A stretch of DNA of 64,000 nucleotides, taken from Steroidobacter gossypii. Lineage in GTDB: Bacteria; Pseudomonadota; Gammaproteobacteria; Steroidobacterales; Steroidobacteraceae. The stretch spans positions 452,592 to 516,591 of the forward strand of contig NZ_JAEVLS010000006.1 of NCBI RefSeq assembly GCF_016801985.1, in the 5' to 3' direction. The notes beneath the pieces were generated by a model. It was given only the letters and a program-made list of their open reading frames with translations. It did no database searches and was not told where the DNA came from. Made by a program: the position numbers and the translations under genes. Shown here in pieces: positions 16,868 to 25,342 of the stretch (the stretch's first letter is position 1; each line of letters starts with the position of its first letter).

Positions 16868-17809
16868 TCAGCGCTCGCGCGAGCCCGGCTCGGCGCGCAA
16901 CGCCCAGCGCAGCACTTCCGTCAGGCGATAACCTGCCAACGTCAGCCGTTGCTCCGCCACTTGTACGGATCTATCCAGATATCGTTTCGGCAGTTCCGGA
17001 GCTTTGCTGGCGGCATCGCTGGCGCGCAGATCGGGACCGTAGGCCATCGTGCTTGCGAGTTGGTGGCTCTCCTGCGCCCACGCCGAGAATTCAGCCGTTT
17101 CCCGGAATGGCTGCAACTCCTTGAACTGCGTGCGTGGCAGGCGACGCATGAGCTCGGCGGCGCGACGAGTGGCGAACTCGGGCTCGCCGTCGCGACTGAC
17201 GCTGTCGTCCCAGAACCAATGCAAGCTGACCGGCTCTTTGTCGACGGGGTCGAGCACGAACTGCAGACTGCCGCCGCGGTCCCCTTCGGGGAAACGTTTG
17301 GAAACCCATGACACGCTGTGCAGCGGCTGGTGCATGTCGCCGACCAGATGAAATATCCAGGACAGCGCGACCGCGCGCTCACCCGCCGAAGCTCGCGGAT
17401 CCGAGGCAACGCTCAGATTCAGTGCAAACGCCTCGGCGGCGGAGCCCTGCGGCACGTCGTCCGGCAGCTTGGGTGGTGGCGATGCGGAATCCACGAGAGG
17501 CCGCGACCAGTAGTGCCACGTCGGATGGTCGTGAATGCTGCCGCGAGTGTCGTCGGGCCAGCGAGCCAGTTCGAGAAAGATGCGACGACTGCGTTCTTCG
17601 CCCTTGGCCCGGCCGATGGCCACTTCGAAGGCGCCTCGATCCGGATGTTTCTCGGCCAGCGCGACGATCTTATCGACGATCCGCCGTTCCCGCGCACTCA
17701 GCTCCTCATAGGCAATGGCCGCGCTCACCATGTGACCGGGTCGAGACCACGCGAAGGCGGTGGAGCAGGGCAGGACAACAGCAAGCAGCAGTGCAACGAG
17801 TGGCTTCAT
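16868..17809 (-). CDS. Secreted S1/P1-type nuclease
   Basis: 313-residue zinc-dependent phosphodiesterase that cleaves single-stranded DNA/RNA and removes 3'-phosphates. A signal peptide (MKPLVALLLAVVLPCSTAFA) is followed directly by WSRPGHMV, so cleavage leaves the N-terminal Trp that is a zinc ligand in P1 nuclease. The other metal site segments are HDHPTWHYWSRP, SWIFHLVGDMHQPLHSV and the downstream LHWFWDDSV. The ATG at 17809 was preferred to 17842 because it gives a clean signal peptide. It acts outside the cytoplasm and, with the divergent phoD and nearby GDPD, suggests phosphorus scavenging. Confidence 0.92.
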   Translation of the reverse strand: MKPLVALLLAVVLPCSTAFAWSRPGHMVSAAIAYEELSARERRIVDKIVALAEKHPDRGAFEVAIGRAKGEERSRRIFLELARWPDDTRGSIHDHPTWHYWSRPLVDSASPPPKLPDDVPQGSAAEAFALNLSVASDPRASAGERAVALSWIFHLVGDMHQPLHSVSWVSKRFPEGDRGGSLQFVLDPVDKEPVSLHWFWDDSVSRDGEPEFATRRAAELMRRLPRTQFKELQPFRETAEFSAWAQESHQLASTMAYGPDLRASDAASKAPELPKRYLDRSVQVAEQRLTLAGYRLTEVLRWALRAEPGSRER

Positions 17810-17830
17810 CGATACGTCCGCGACAATCGG

Positions 17831-17844
17831 CCATGTCAACATGG
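17831..17844. promoter_or_regulatory. Inverted repeat upstream of the nuclease gene
   Basis: CCATGT-CA-ACATGG is a perfect 6-bp dyad 22 bp before the nuclease start. On the minus strand it also contains TTGACA, but no good -10 follows at 16-18 bp. Candidate operator only. Confidence 0.25.
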
Positions 17845-17949
17845 ATAGCAGGCCGGCATGAATAGCAGACCGGGCGCCGCTCCGGGCGGCGTGATCTCGA
17901 AGCAGTGTTGCACGAAATGCAAGCCGCGACAGCCCATTCTGCCGTCAGT

Positions 17950-17967
17950 CTGCAAAACAACTTTCAT
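17950..17967 (+). promoter_or_regulatory. Possible Pho box upstream of phoD
   Basis: CTGCAAAACAACTTTCAT matches 13 of 18 positions of the PhoB consensus CTGTCATAWAWCTGTCAY and keeps the 11-bp repeat spacing. It ends 53 bp before the phoD start. No clear -10 lies at the usual 10-bp distance, so this is a weak call supported mainly by the downstream gene function. Confidence 0.3.
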
Positions 17968-18020
17968 CAACCGGCAACGCAAAGCGCCGATGGTATGTGC
18001 TTCAGCCCAAGGAGCCGGAC

Positions 18021-19652
18021 ATGAGCGCTTTAAGCCGTCGCGAATTTCTTGCCACCCTGTCGGCTGCCGGCATTGCGCCAACGGCTTTCGCCGGCGGTCG
18101 CGGCGGCGAACGGCCTGGCGGCGGCGCCGGCCCTGCATTTCTGCACGGCGTGGCCAGCGGCGATCCGTTGCATGACCGCGTCATTCTGTGGACGCGTGTG
18201 ACGCCGAAGCGGCTCGGCGACGTCGTTCACGGTCGCTGGAGCGTCGCCACCGATCACAAGCTGAGAAAGGTGGTTCGCTCCGGCGGGTTTGTCACCGATG
18301 TGACGCGCGATTTCACGGTGAAAATCGACGCCGCGGGCTTGAAACCGGACAGCGTTTACTACTATCGCTTCGAAACGCGGGGCGCCGAGTCGGTCGTCGG
18401 TCGCACGCGGACGCTGCCGCTGTTCTTCAAGAAGCGCTGGCGGATGGCATTTGCGTCGTGCTCCAACTATCCGTACGGCTACTTCAACGCTTATGGTCGG
18501 ATCGCGGCGCGCACCGATATCGATCTGGTGCTGCATCTGGGCGACTATCTCTATGAGTACGCGCAGGGCGAGTACGCCAATCCCGCGCTCGCGAGCCTGC
18601 GCGATGTGGTCCCGTCGAACGAGATCCTGTCGCTCACCGACTATCGGCTGCGTCATGCGTTGTACAAATCCGATCCTGATCTGCAGGAGTTGCATCGGCT
18701 GCAGCCGTTCATCTGCGTCTGGGACGATCATGAAAGCGCCAACGACGCCTGGCGTGACGGCGCCGAGAACCACGATCCGGAGAACGGCGAAGGCGAATGG
18801 GTGGTCCGCCGCCGGCAGGCCGTGCGGGCGTACAACGAGTACATGCCGATTCGCAGCGGCCACTATTTCGACGACCGGATCTATCGCCGTTTCCGTATCG
18901 GCAACCTGGCCGATCTGATCATGCTCGATACGCGCCTGCACGGCCGAGACCTGCAGGCTGCGTTCAAGAGCGGACAGTCGGAGCTGCCCGCGAACGATCC
19001 CACGATCAACGACGGCGCTCGAACGCTGCTGGGCTTCGATCAGGAGGCGTGGCTCGAGCGTCGATTGTGGGAGTCCAAGATGCGTGGCGCGCAGTGGCGT
19101 GTGCTCGGCCAGCAAGTCATGATGGCGCAGCTCAGCAGCACGTTCGGGCAGAGCTTCATCAATCCCGATCAATGGGACGGCTATCGTCCGGCGCGCGAGC
19201 GCCTGTATCGCCACCTGCTCGATAACGACATCGCCAACAACGTGGTGCTCACCGGCGATATCCATTCGTCCTGGTGCAGCGATCTCACCTTGAATCCGTG
19301 GGATGCCGCCGCCTACAACCCGCAAACGGGGGCGGGGGTGGTGGGAGCGGAGTTCGTTTGTCCCGCGGTGACGTCACCGGGTCCCGTGCCGGACGCCGCG
19401 GCGGACACGCTCGCCATGCAGCTGCGCTTCGTCTCGCCGCACATGAAGTACATCAACCTCAATCGTCGTGGCTATGGCGTGCTCGATCTGTCGCACCAGG
19501 CGGCGAGATGCGAGATCTATCATGTCGCCACGGTCGACGCCAAAGATGAGCGGGAAACGTTGGCCACGGTCATGGTGAGCGAAGCTGGCAACAACGTCGT
19601 CAAGAGCGCCAGCGAGCAGGCGCCGAGCTCACCTTCGGCCGTGAACTTCTAG
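18021..19652 (+). CDS. PhoD-family alkaline phosphatase/phosphodiesterase, Tat-exported
   Basis: 543-residue calcium/iron-dependent phosphatase of the PhoD family, hydrolysing phosphomonoesters and diesters outside the cytoplasm. The N terminus has a twin-arginine signal SRREFLATLSAAGIAPTAFA, so it is exported folded with its metals. PhoD_N-like sheet residues FLHGVASGDPLHDRVILWTRV lead into the metallophosphatase core: FASCSNYPYGYFNAY, LVLHLGDYLYEYA, CVWDDHESANDAW and NNVVLTGDIHSSW, which carry the metal-binding Asp/His/Asn. AAGGAG at 18009-18014 is 6 nt before the ATG at 18021. It is divergent from the S1/P1 nuclease; both may answer to phosphate limitation. Confidence 0.93.
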   Translation: MSALSRREFLATLSAAGIAPTAFAGGRGGERPGGGAGPAFLHGVASGDPLHDRVILWTRVTPKRLGDVVHGRWSVATDHKLRKVVRSGGFVTDVTRDFTVKIDAAGLKPDSVYYYRFETRGAESVVGRTRTLPLFFKKRWRMAFASCSNYPYGYFNAYGRIAARTDIDLVLHLGDYLYEYAQGEYANPALASLRDVVPSNEILSLTDYRLRHALYKSDPDLQELHRLQPFICVWDDHESANDAWRDGAENHDPENGEGEWVVRRRQAVRAYNEYMPIRSGHYFDDRIYRRFRIGNLADLIMLDTRLHGRDLQAAFKSGQSELPANDPTINDGARTLLGFDQEAWLERRLWESKMRGAQWRVLGQQVMMAQLSSTFGQSFINPDQWDGYRPARERLYRHLLDNDIANNVVLTGDIHSSWCSDLTLNPWDAAAYNPQTGAGVVGAEFVCPAVTSPGPVPDAAADTLAMQLRFVSPHMKYINLNRRGYGVLDLSHQAARCEIYHVATVDAKDERETLATVMVSEAGNNVVKSASEQAPSSPSAVNF

Positions 19653-19664
19653 TCCACCAGAGCT

Positions 19665-19692
19665 CACGCAGGTCTCTTTTGTGACCTGCGTG
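19665..19692. terminator. Hairpin between convergent phoD and glycosyltransferase genes
   Basis: CACGCAGGTC and GACCTGCGTG form a perfect 10-bp stem with an 8-nt T-rich loop, 12 bp after the phoD stop and 6 bp from the end of the convergent gene. No T-run follows the stem. Confidence 0.55.
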
Positions 19693-19698
19693 GGCGGT

Positions 19699-20577
19699 TC
19701 AGGCGTACCGCATCACGGTCACGTCGTCCGCGGGAGTTATCATCAGCGCGTCGCTTTCCGGCGCGGGTGACTTGTGAATGCCGTGGACGGTCCAGCGAGC
19801 GCGCATGCGGCGGGTGTCACGACGGATCTGCTGGTTGCGCTCGCGGCTTTCTTTGGTCTTATAGGGACGCTCGTGGTGCAAGTGGACGCAGATGGCCGAG
19901 TAGCGAATCTGCAGGCCGCGCACCCCGCTGTTCTCCAGGCGTTCGCCGAACTCCCGATCCTGCGCCCAATAGGCCATGCGCTCGTCGAAGCCGTTGATGC
20001 GGATCATGTCGCTGCGCCAGCCCGAGGCATTGTGGCCGTTCCAGGTCGGACGGGTCGGCGTGATCGCGTTCATCAGCCCGGCGCGCCACGGGCTGCAAGC
20101 CAGTCGACCGAGCTTCCGCGATCGAGGCATGCCGTTGGCGATCAGCCATTGGGGATCGAGCGCGTGGCCAGCGAGAATGTCTTCAGCCGTGATGCGCGAG
20201 GACGCCTTGGCGGAGAGTTTGAAATAGCCACCGGACAGGAACCGGCCCGGTCGCGCACGCTCCAGGTGAGTCGCGACGAAGTCCGCGCGTGGAATGCAGT
20301 CGCCATCGGAGAAGATCAGATAATCGGCGCCGGTGCTGGCGATGGCCTGATTCAGGATGCGGCACTTCCGGAAGCCCTGGTCCTCGTGCCACACGTGCTT
20401 GATGGGCAAAGAGAACTGCGAGGAAACATCTTTGATCAGCTCGCGCGTTGCGCCGGTGGAGCCGTCGTCGGCCACGATCAGTTCGAAGTCACGATGAGTC
20501 TGCGCGGCATACCCGACCAGGGTTGGCCGCAGACGATCGGGAGCGTTGTAGGTGCTCAGAATGACGGCAGTTTTCAT
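19699..20577 (-). CDS. Glycosyltransferase family 2 protein
   Basis: 292-residue cytoplasmic GT-A fold glycosyltransferase. Motifs: VILSTYNAPDRLRPTL at the N terminus, the nucleotide-binding VADDGSTGATREL, LIFSDGDCIPRADFV carrying the D-x-D type metal site, and WAQDREFGERLENSG, an E-D/E-x-x-F acceptor/catalytic motif of family 2. The C-terminal region is basic. No membrane segment is seen. It is followed on the same strand by nothing obvious and preceded by a second family 2 enzyme, 96 bp away, which suggests both act on an envelope polysaccharide, perhaps LPS core. The sugar is unknown. Confidence 0.87.
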   Translation of the reverse strand: MKTAVILSTYNAPDRLRPTLVGYAAQTHRDFELIVADDGSTGATRELIKDVSSQFSLPIKHVWHEDQGFRKCRILNQAIASTGADYLIFSDGDCIPRADFVATHLERARPGRFLSGGYFKLSAKASSRITAEDILAGHALDPQWLIANGMPRSRKLGRLACSPWRAGLMNAITPTRPTWNGHNASGWRSDMIRINGFDERMAYWAQDREFGERLENSGVRGLQIRYSAICVHLHHERPYKTKESRERNQQIRRDTRRMRARWTVHGIHKSPAPESDALMITPADDVTVMRYA

Positions 20578-20673
20578 GTTCGCACGCAGTCATGGAGGAC
20601 CGCGGCGATGATGGGGGGCGACTGTTGCAGCAATACTGTGAAGCCGCGACAGAATGGCGACAGTGTGCGGAAC

Positions 20674-21498
20674 TCAGGGCTCGATGCCGTGCTGTCGTAA
20701 CAGTTTGTGAGCCAGCTCACGCGAGTGCGGGTTCTGTTGCAATTCGAAGTAACGCAGCCTTCGATACACCGCCTGCGTGGCCGCGATCTGGGCCACGACA
20801 TAACCGCGTGCACCGTCCAGAAACGCCAGGCGCAAAAAGTAGTCTTTGAGAAAGATGGCGATGAATATGAAGGGGCAGCTCCACAGCGGCGCCGGCTTGC
20901 CGCGCTCCAGCCAGTCGTAGGTTTTGAGCTCGGTGTAGCGGAGAATTTTCAGGTGCTTATGGACCAGCGTCGGATTGTGGTGATGAATGAACGGTTGATC
21001 GAATGTCGCAACCGGGCCGGAGAAACGTAGCGCTTCATGCACGCGGGCGTCGGTCCAGCGAGCGCGCTGGCGATGGTACAGGCGGGCGATGCGCTCTGCC
21101 TTCATCGGCCGGTACCAGCGCATCGGCTTGCCCATGTACAGCGTTTTCCTGCGCAGGATCGCGCCTGCCGTGTCAGAGCGCATCAGGGCAGGCAGCCGCG
21201 CATACAACTCCGCAGCCAGCTCAGGTGTGAGCTGTTCGTCGGCGTCGAGAGTCAATATCCAATCGTGACGAGCGTGTGACGTAGCGAAGTTGCGCTGCGG
21301 CCCGAACCCCAACCAGTCTTGCACGACGACTCGGGCGCCATGAGCAGCGGCTATCTCGCACGTTGCGTCGGTGCTTCCGCAATCGACGACGAGCTTGTCG
21401 GCGACGAAGGGCACGCTGTCCAGGCACTGTGCCAGCGTCGCGGCTTCGTTGCGTGTGATGACGATCAACGTGATCGGCAACTGTTCGGGGATACTCAA
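20674..21498 (-). CDS. Family 2 glycosyltransferase, WaaE/KdtX-like
   Basis: 274-residue glycosyltransferase resembling the LPS inner-core heptose-modifying glucosyltransferases (WaaE/KdtX group). Motifs: LIVITRNEAATLAQCLDSV, VVDCGSTDATCEIA, DWLGFGPQRNFATSHA and ILTLDADEQLTPEL (the D-x-D site). YRPMKAERIARLYHRQRARW and DARVHEAL follow as in that group; a hydrophobic segment near CPFIFIAIFLKDYFLRLAF may contact the membrane. The start is uncertain: a TTG at 21498 is the first codon that keeps the complete sheet, and no Shine-Dalgarno is apparent. Confidence 0.85.
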   Translation of the reverse strand: MSIPEQLPITLIVITRNEAATLAQCLDSVPFVADKLVVDCGSTDATCEIAAAHGARVVVQDWLGFGPQRNFATSHARHDWILTLDADEQLTPELAAELYARLPALMRSDTAGAILRRKTLYMGKPMRWYRPMKAERIARLYHRQRARWTDARVHEALRFSGPVATFDQPFIHHHNPTLVHKHLKILRYTELKTYDWLERGKPAPLWSCPFIFIAIFLKDYFLRLAFLDGARGYVVAQIAATQAVYRRLRYFELQQNPHSRELAHKLLRQHGIEP

Positions 21499-21524
21499 GC
21501 TGAAATCGCGGGTGGCCGGCGGCC

Positions 21525-21548
21525 CGATTGCCGCCGGCGCGAAGGGTG
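21525..21548. other. GC-rich hairpin between GDPD and glycosyltransferase genes
   Basis: GCCGGCGGC and GCCGCCGGC form a perfect 9-bp stem with a 6-nt loop, 27 bp before the downstream glycosyltransferase start and after the GDPD stop on the same strand. There is no T-run. It may attenuate read-through or protect the upstream mRNA end. Confidence 0.45.
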
Positions 21549-21582
21549 TCAGGACAGTGTGACGGGACGATTGCAGCGGGGG

Positions 21583-22845
21583 TTATTTCAGGCCCATGCA
21601 ATTGGCGTAGTACGTGACGGTCGCCGGCCAGTCGGAGAAGACGCCAATGACGCCGACTTTGCGCGCCAGCACGTCGAGTGCTTTGTACATGTCGCTATCT
21701 TTCTTGAGAGCGCGGCCGGTCGGGTCGAAGCTGTAATAGAAGCCCGCCCCAACACCGCCGTTGCGCAGATCCGAGCGTTCGAACGACCAGGTGATGATCT
21801 GGAAGCCCAGGCTCTTGATATCGAGCGCGTATTGGGAAGGCACGATCTCGTCGGCTTCGTTCACCGCCAGCAGCACACCCATCGGTGGAGCGATGATTTT
21901 CACGCCGCGCTTTTTGAGCTGCTTCAGCTCTTCGAGCGACAGGCGCGGCAGATTGGCCGAGGGATCGACGTCATCGAGATACACGGCCTGCTGACCGAAG
22001 CGGGGCTCGTGCTCGATCCAGTAAAGCACGTCGCGAATATCGAACGATTGCGGCCACACATCCTTGGGGTTCACGCCCGCGGCCTTGAATTCGTCGATCA
22101 TTTTCTGCGCGTAGTTTTCCTGGCCGCCGAACACTGTCTGCAGACGTTGCGGGTCGCCGGACTTCAGCTCCGGCGTATGTTTGACGCCGAGTTTCTTGTT
22201 CAGCTCGATGCTCTCGCGCAGTGTGAGCAGCGTGCCGCGGCCGGTATAAAGATCGGTGCGCCAGGCGGCGGTGCCGCCGAGATAACCCTTGGCCGTGGTG
22301 GCGTTCGGGTTGGCCGCGTCCATCTTGCCCTTCAGTGTTTTGAATTCGGCCAGCGTCAGATCACTGGCGCAGCACTTGGGGGTCGAGCCCGGGCCAGACC
22401 ACGGCACGGTGCATTGGCCGTTGAGCGGAGTGTCGACGATGTTGGTGGTGGTGTGCAGGTCGCATTCGGCGTGACGACACACCAGTTCGCCGTCCTTGGT
22501 GAAAGTCACATCGCACTCGACGATGCCCGCGCCCTGACGCGCGCCGGCCTGGTACGCTTCCTTGGTGTGCTCGGGAAATTGCAACGGCGCGCCCCGATGC
22601 GCGATGGAGAAGTCGGTCTTGTAGAACGGACCGTTCTCGCAACGCTGCAGCTTGTCTTTCAAGCGGCCGTCGTCGAGCCCGTCGACCAGATAGAACGGCC
22701 GGTCGCCGACCTGCACGGAGCTGCGCGGCCCACGATCATTGCTGTTGCGATCGTAGTCGCGGCCACGATCGCCGGCGACTGATGCGAAGGAGCAAAGCGC
22801 TGCCAGCAAAGCCGCGGACGCGGCCAGATGCAAATGGTGGGGCAT
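21583..22845 (-). CDS. Secreted glycerophosphodiester phosphodiesterase
   Basis: 420-residue exported enzyme that splits glycerophosphodiesters to glycerol-3-phosphate and an alcohol. A signal peptide (MPHHLHLAASAALLAALCSF...SVAG) is followed by a charged linker and the TIM-barrel GDPD domain: FSIAHRGAPLQFPEHT with a catalytic His, GIVECDVTFTKDGELVCRHA with the metal-binding E-x-D and second His, and KHTPELKS. The C terminus has the expected ITWSFERSDLRNGG and GVFSDWPATVTYY. AGGAG lies 7 nt upstream of the ATG. It complements the nearby S1/P1 nuclease and PhoD in extracellular phosphorus recovery. Confidence 0.92.
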   Translation of the reverse strand: MPHHLHLAASAALLAALCSFASVAGDRGRDYDRNSNDRGPRSSVQVGDRPFYLVDGLDDGRLKDKLQRCENGPFYKTDFSIAHRGAPLQFPEHTKEAYQAGARQGAGIVECDVTFTKDGELVCRHAECDLHTTTNIVDTPLNGQCTVPWSGPGSTPKCCASDLTLAEFKTLKGKMDAANPNATTAKGYLGGTAAWRTDLYTGRGTLLTLRESIELNKKLGVKHTPELKSGDPQRLQTVFGGQENYAQKMIDEFKAAGVNPKDVWPQSFDIRDVLYWIEHEPRFGQQAVYLDDVDPSANLPRLSLEELKQLKKRGVKIIAPPMGVLLAVNEADEIVPSQYALDIKSLGFQIITWSFERSDLRNGGVGAGFYYSFDPTGRALKKDSDMYKALDVLARKVGVIGVFSDWPATVTYYANCMGLK

Positions 22846-22995
22846 TGAACTCTCCTGCGAATGGATAGGGAGTCCGGCGCCACATGCTGGTCGACTTGCT
22901 GAGGCGCGCGAACCGGCCTACTGATACGCCGGCGAAGTTCAAACGAGGTTGCGGTTGGATGATCGCTCGATGACGATCGGAACCACCGGGCGGGC

Positions 22996-23217
22996 TCAGC
23001 TATCGGAGCTCCGCTCCGCGTGTAGCACGTTGCGGACCAGGCGGGTGGCGAGCACGGACACGAAAGTCTTGACTCGCGCTTGCGAATTCAGCCGCGCATG
23101 CTCGATTTCGTAGAGCTCGCGAACATGTTCAACCGGGGTGTCGCTCTCCCTGGCGAGAGCTTCGATGGCTTGTTGATGTTTGGCCGGATCACCTGCGTTA
23201 TTGCGCAAGACGGTCAT
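22996..23217 (-). CDS. Small DUF3562-like protein
   Basis: 73-residue cytoplasmic protein. PVEHVRELYEIEHARLNSQARVKTFVSVLATRLVRNVL resembles the DUF3562 family of short helical proteins of unknown function found in proteobacteria. It is highly charged at the N terminus and predicted all-helical by eye, with the heptad-like central region suggesting dimerisation. GGAGG, 6 nt before the ATG at 23217, decides the start over the longer reading. It stands alone, with a 150-bp gap to the GDPD gene and a 385-bp gap on its other side. Confidence 0.7.
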   Translation of the reverse strand: MTVLRNNAGDPAKHQQAIEALARESDTPVEHVRELYEIEHARLNSQARVKTFVSVLATRLVRNVLHAERSSDS

Positions 23218-23602
23218 GATCCCTCCAGATTTTCTCAAAGGCCGGTGCATCGACGGCGCGCATGTTAGCCGTAGTCGGGGCGGGAACGGCCAACTTCCAG
23301 GTCCGTGCGCCATGCAGGTGCGGGCGCTCAAACTGGTTTCTCTGCCGTGTCAGTCACTTGCAGCGGGATGCTGGGCGGCGGCCGATAACCTGTCACATTC
23401 GCGGAACGCGCCGATTGCGCAAGTCAAGCAATAACTTCCAAGGCTGTAAAAGATTTCCGCCAGAACGAGCCCGGCGCTACCGGAGCCCGGACACGCTAGG
23501 AATCTTCCGTAGGGCCGGTTAGGGCGAACCCCGAATCCCTCGATGTTTGGTCAAGCGGGCCGCCGCGCCGACCGATAACCGCTTGCAGTACTTTGTGATC
23601 GG
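23218..23602. other. 385-bp intergenic region between divergent DUF3562 and chemoreceptor genes
   Basis: No gene is seen. GCCGATAACC at 23381-23390 and ACCGATAACC at 23571-23580 both resemble the sigma-28 (FliA) -10, GCCGATAA. Only the second has a -35-like TCAAG (23551-23555), at a spacing 1 bp longer than usual, and it lies 25 bp before the chemoreceptor start. AAGATTTCC (about 23451) and GGAATCTT (about 23500) could close a larger RNA structure. All of this is weak. Confidence 0.3.
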
Positions 23603-25342
23603 ATGAGGGGAGTTGTCGTGGGTTTGTCCAGACTCAGCATCAATGCGCGACTGAGCGCGGCCTTCGCAATCGTGATCGCGATTCTCATCGTGTTGATCAC
23701 GGTGGCTACAGTGAGCCAGGGCAGGCAAGTCGACGCGCAGCGCGCCAACATCGAGACCTACCAGATCATCGAACAGGTCAACGGCCTGAGCGATGCGCTG
23801 ATCAACATGGAGACCGGCGCGCGCGGCTTTTTGTTGACCGGTGACGACGCGTTTCTCGAGCCGCTGGTGACAGGCCGCGAGAACTTCACGGCGCACGCCG
23901 CGAAGATCGAGGAGTCCAGCGAAGATTCACGGTTGCTGGAGAGGCTGGACAAACTGCGCGCGGCGCAGACGGATTGGCTGGCGCATGCGGTGGAGCCCGC
24001 GATCGGATTGCGTCGTGAAGTGAGCACTGGCGACGCGACTATGTCCGACGTGGTTGCGCTCGAGCGTGAAGCCCGCGGCAAGAAAGGCATGGACGCCATG
24101 CGCGTCATGCTCGCCGAGCTCGAACAACTCGAGCACGAATTGTTAGAGGAGCGCGCTGTTGCCGCGGAACAGGCGCGAGCTTCGTCTGCGATGGTCTTGA
24201 TTGGCGGCGGAGCCATCGCCGTCATTCTGTCCATCGTGCTGGCCATCGCCATCGCACGCAGTATCGTTAATCCGTTGCGCCAGGTGTTGCGCGCGACCGA
24301 GGATCTGCGCGCCGGCGACGGCGATCTCACTTATCAACTGCCGGAGATGAATGCCGAGTTCGGCGAGATCTCTCGTTCGTTGAACGGCTTCATCGGCAAG
24401 CTCCACCAGATCATCTCGACCACCAAGTCGCTGTCGGCGTCCATGTCCAGCGGTGCTCTGCAAATCGCCCGCGGCAACGACGATCTCAATCAGCGCACGC
24501 AGGAACAGGCGGCCGCGCTGGAACAGACAGCGTCCAGCATGGAAGAGATGACCGCGACTGTGAAACAGAATGCCGACAACGCGCGGCAAGCCAATCAGCT
24601 GTCCAGCAATGCGCGGAGCCACGCCGAGAAAGGCAGCCAGGTCGTGCAACGAGCCGTGGGTGCAATGGAACAGATCAATGCTTCCAGCCGCAAGATCGCC
24701 GACATCATCGGCGTCATCGACGAGATCGCGTTCCAGACCAACCTGCTGGCATTGAATGCAGCTGTCGAAGCGGCGCGCGCCGGCGAGCAGGGCCGTGGCT
24801 TCGCCGTGGTCGCCACCGAAGTCCGCAGCCTCGCGCAGCGTAGCGCCAGCGCCGCGAAAGAGATCAAAGATTTGATAAACGATTCGGTCAGCAAGGTGCG
24901 CGCCGGCACCGAGCTGGTCGACGAATCGGGTCGCACGCTGACCGACATCATGGAAGCGGTGAGAAAGGTCAGCGACATCGTTGCCGAGATCGCCGCGGCC
25001 AGCGAGGAACAAGCCGAGGGCATCGATCAAGTGAACAACGCGGTGTCGCAGATGGACTCGATGACGCAGCAGAACGCCGCGTTGGTCGAGCAGGCGTCCG
25101 CTGCCAGCAAGTCGCTCGAACAGCAGGGCCAGGGGCTGGTGGCGCAAGTCGGCCAGTTCCGGACCGCTGAGAATGTGACTTCGCAGGTCGTCGCTCCGAT
25201 CGTGGCCGCCAAGCCTCGGGCGACGCTGCAGTCGACCGCCAAAGCCGCCACGACGGCCATCAAGAAACCGGTCAAGAAGATCGCGCGCGTGCCTGCCACG
25301 CCTCTTGCAAAGGCAAGCGGCGACGATTGGCATGAGTTCTAA
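23603..25342 (+). CDS. Methyl-accepting chemotaxis protein with CHASE3-type sensor
   Basis: 579-residue membrane chemoreceptor. TM1 is about residues 15-35, followed by a periplasmic four-helix CHASE3-like domain ([20 protein letters not shown]), TM2 about 194-216 ([18 protein letters not shown]), a HAMP domain ([20 protein letters not shown]) and a signalling domain whose hairpin tip reads [33 protein letters not shown]. It ends in DDWHEF, a W-x-x-F tail like the NWETF pentapeptide that tethers CheR (and CheB) in E. coli Tar/Tsr. Preceding it is a basic Ala/Lys-rich linker that fits a flexible tether. The 3' end overlaps the convergent kinase gene by 4 bp. No CheA/CheW gene is in the window. 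Confidence 0.93.
   Translation: MRGVVVGLSRLSINARLSAAFAIVIAILIVLITVATVSQGRQVDAQRANIETYQIIEQVNGLSDALINMETGARGFLLTGDDAFLEPLVTGRENFTAHAAKIEESSEDSRLLERLDKLRAAQTDWLAHAVEPAIGLRREVSTGDATMSDVVALEREARGKKGMDAMRVMLAELEQLEHELLEERAVAAEQARASSAMVLIGGGAIAVILSIVLAIAIARSIVNPLRQVLRATEDLRAGDGDLTYQLPEMNAEFGEISRSLNGFIGKLHQIISTTKSLSASMSSGALQIARGNDDLNQRTQEQAAALEQTASSMEEMTATVKQNADNARQANQLSSNARSHAEKGSQVVQRAVGAMEQINASSRKIADIIGVIDEIAFQTNLLALNAAVEAARAGEQGRGFAVVATEVRSLAQRSASAAKEIKDLINDSVSKVRAGTELVDESGRTLTDIMEAVRKVSDIVAEIAAASEEQAEGIDQVNNAVSQMDSMTQQNAALVEQASAASKSLEQQGQGLVAQVGQFRTAENVTSQVVAPIVAAKPRATLQSTAKAATTAIKKPVKKIARVPATPLAKASGDDWHEF

Noticed and set aside
17809..17842. Longer S1/P1 nuclease start at 17842
   Set aside because: The extra residues precede a clean signal peptide, and the codons overlap a dyad; ATG at 17809 fits better.
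24143..25333. 396-residue minus-strand reading inside the chemoreceptor gene
   Set aside because: It is antisense to a protein with unmistakable MCP domains and has no recognisable domain of its own; long antisense frames are expected in GC-rich DNA.
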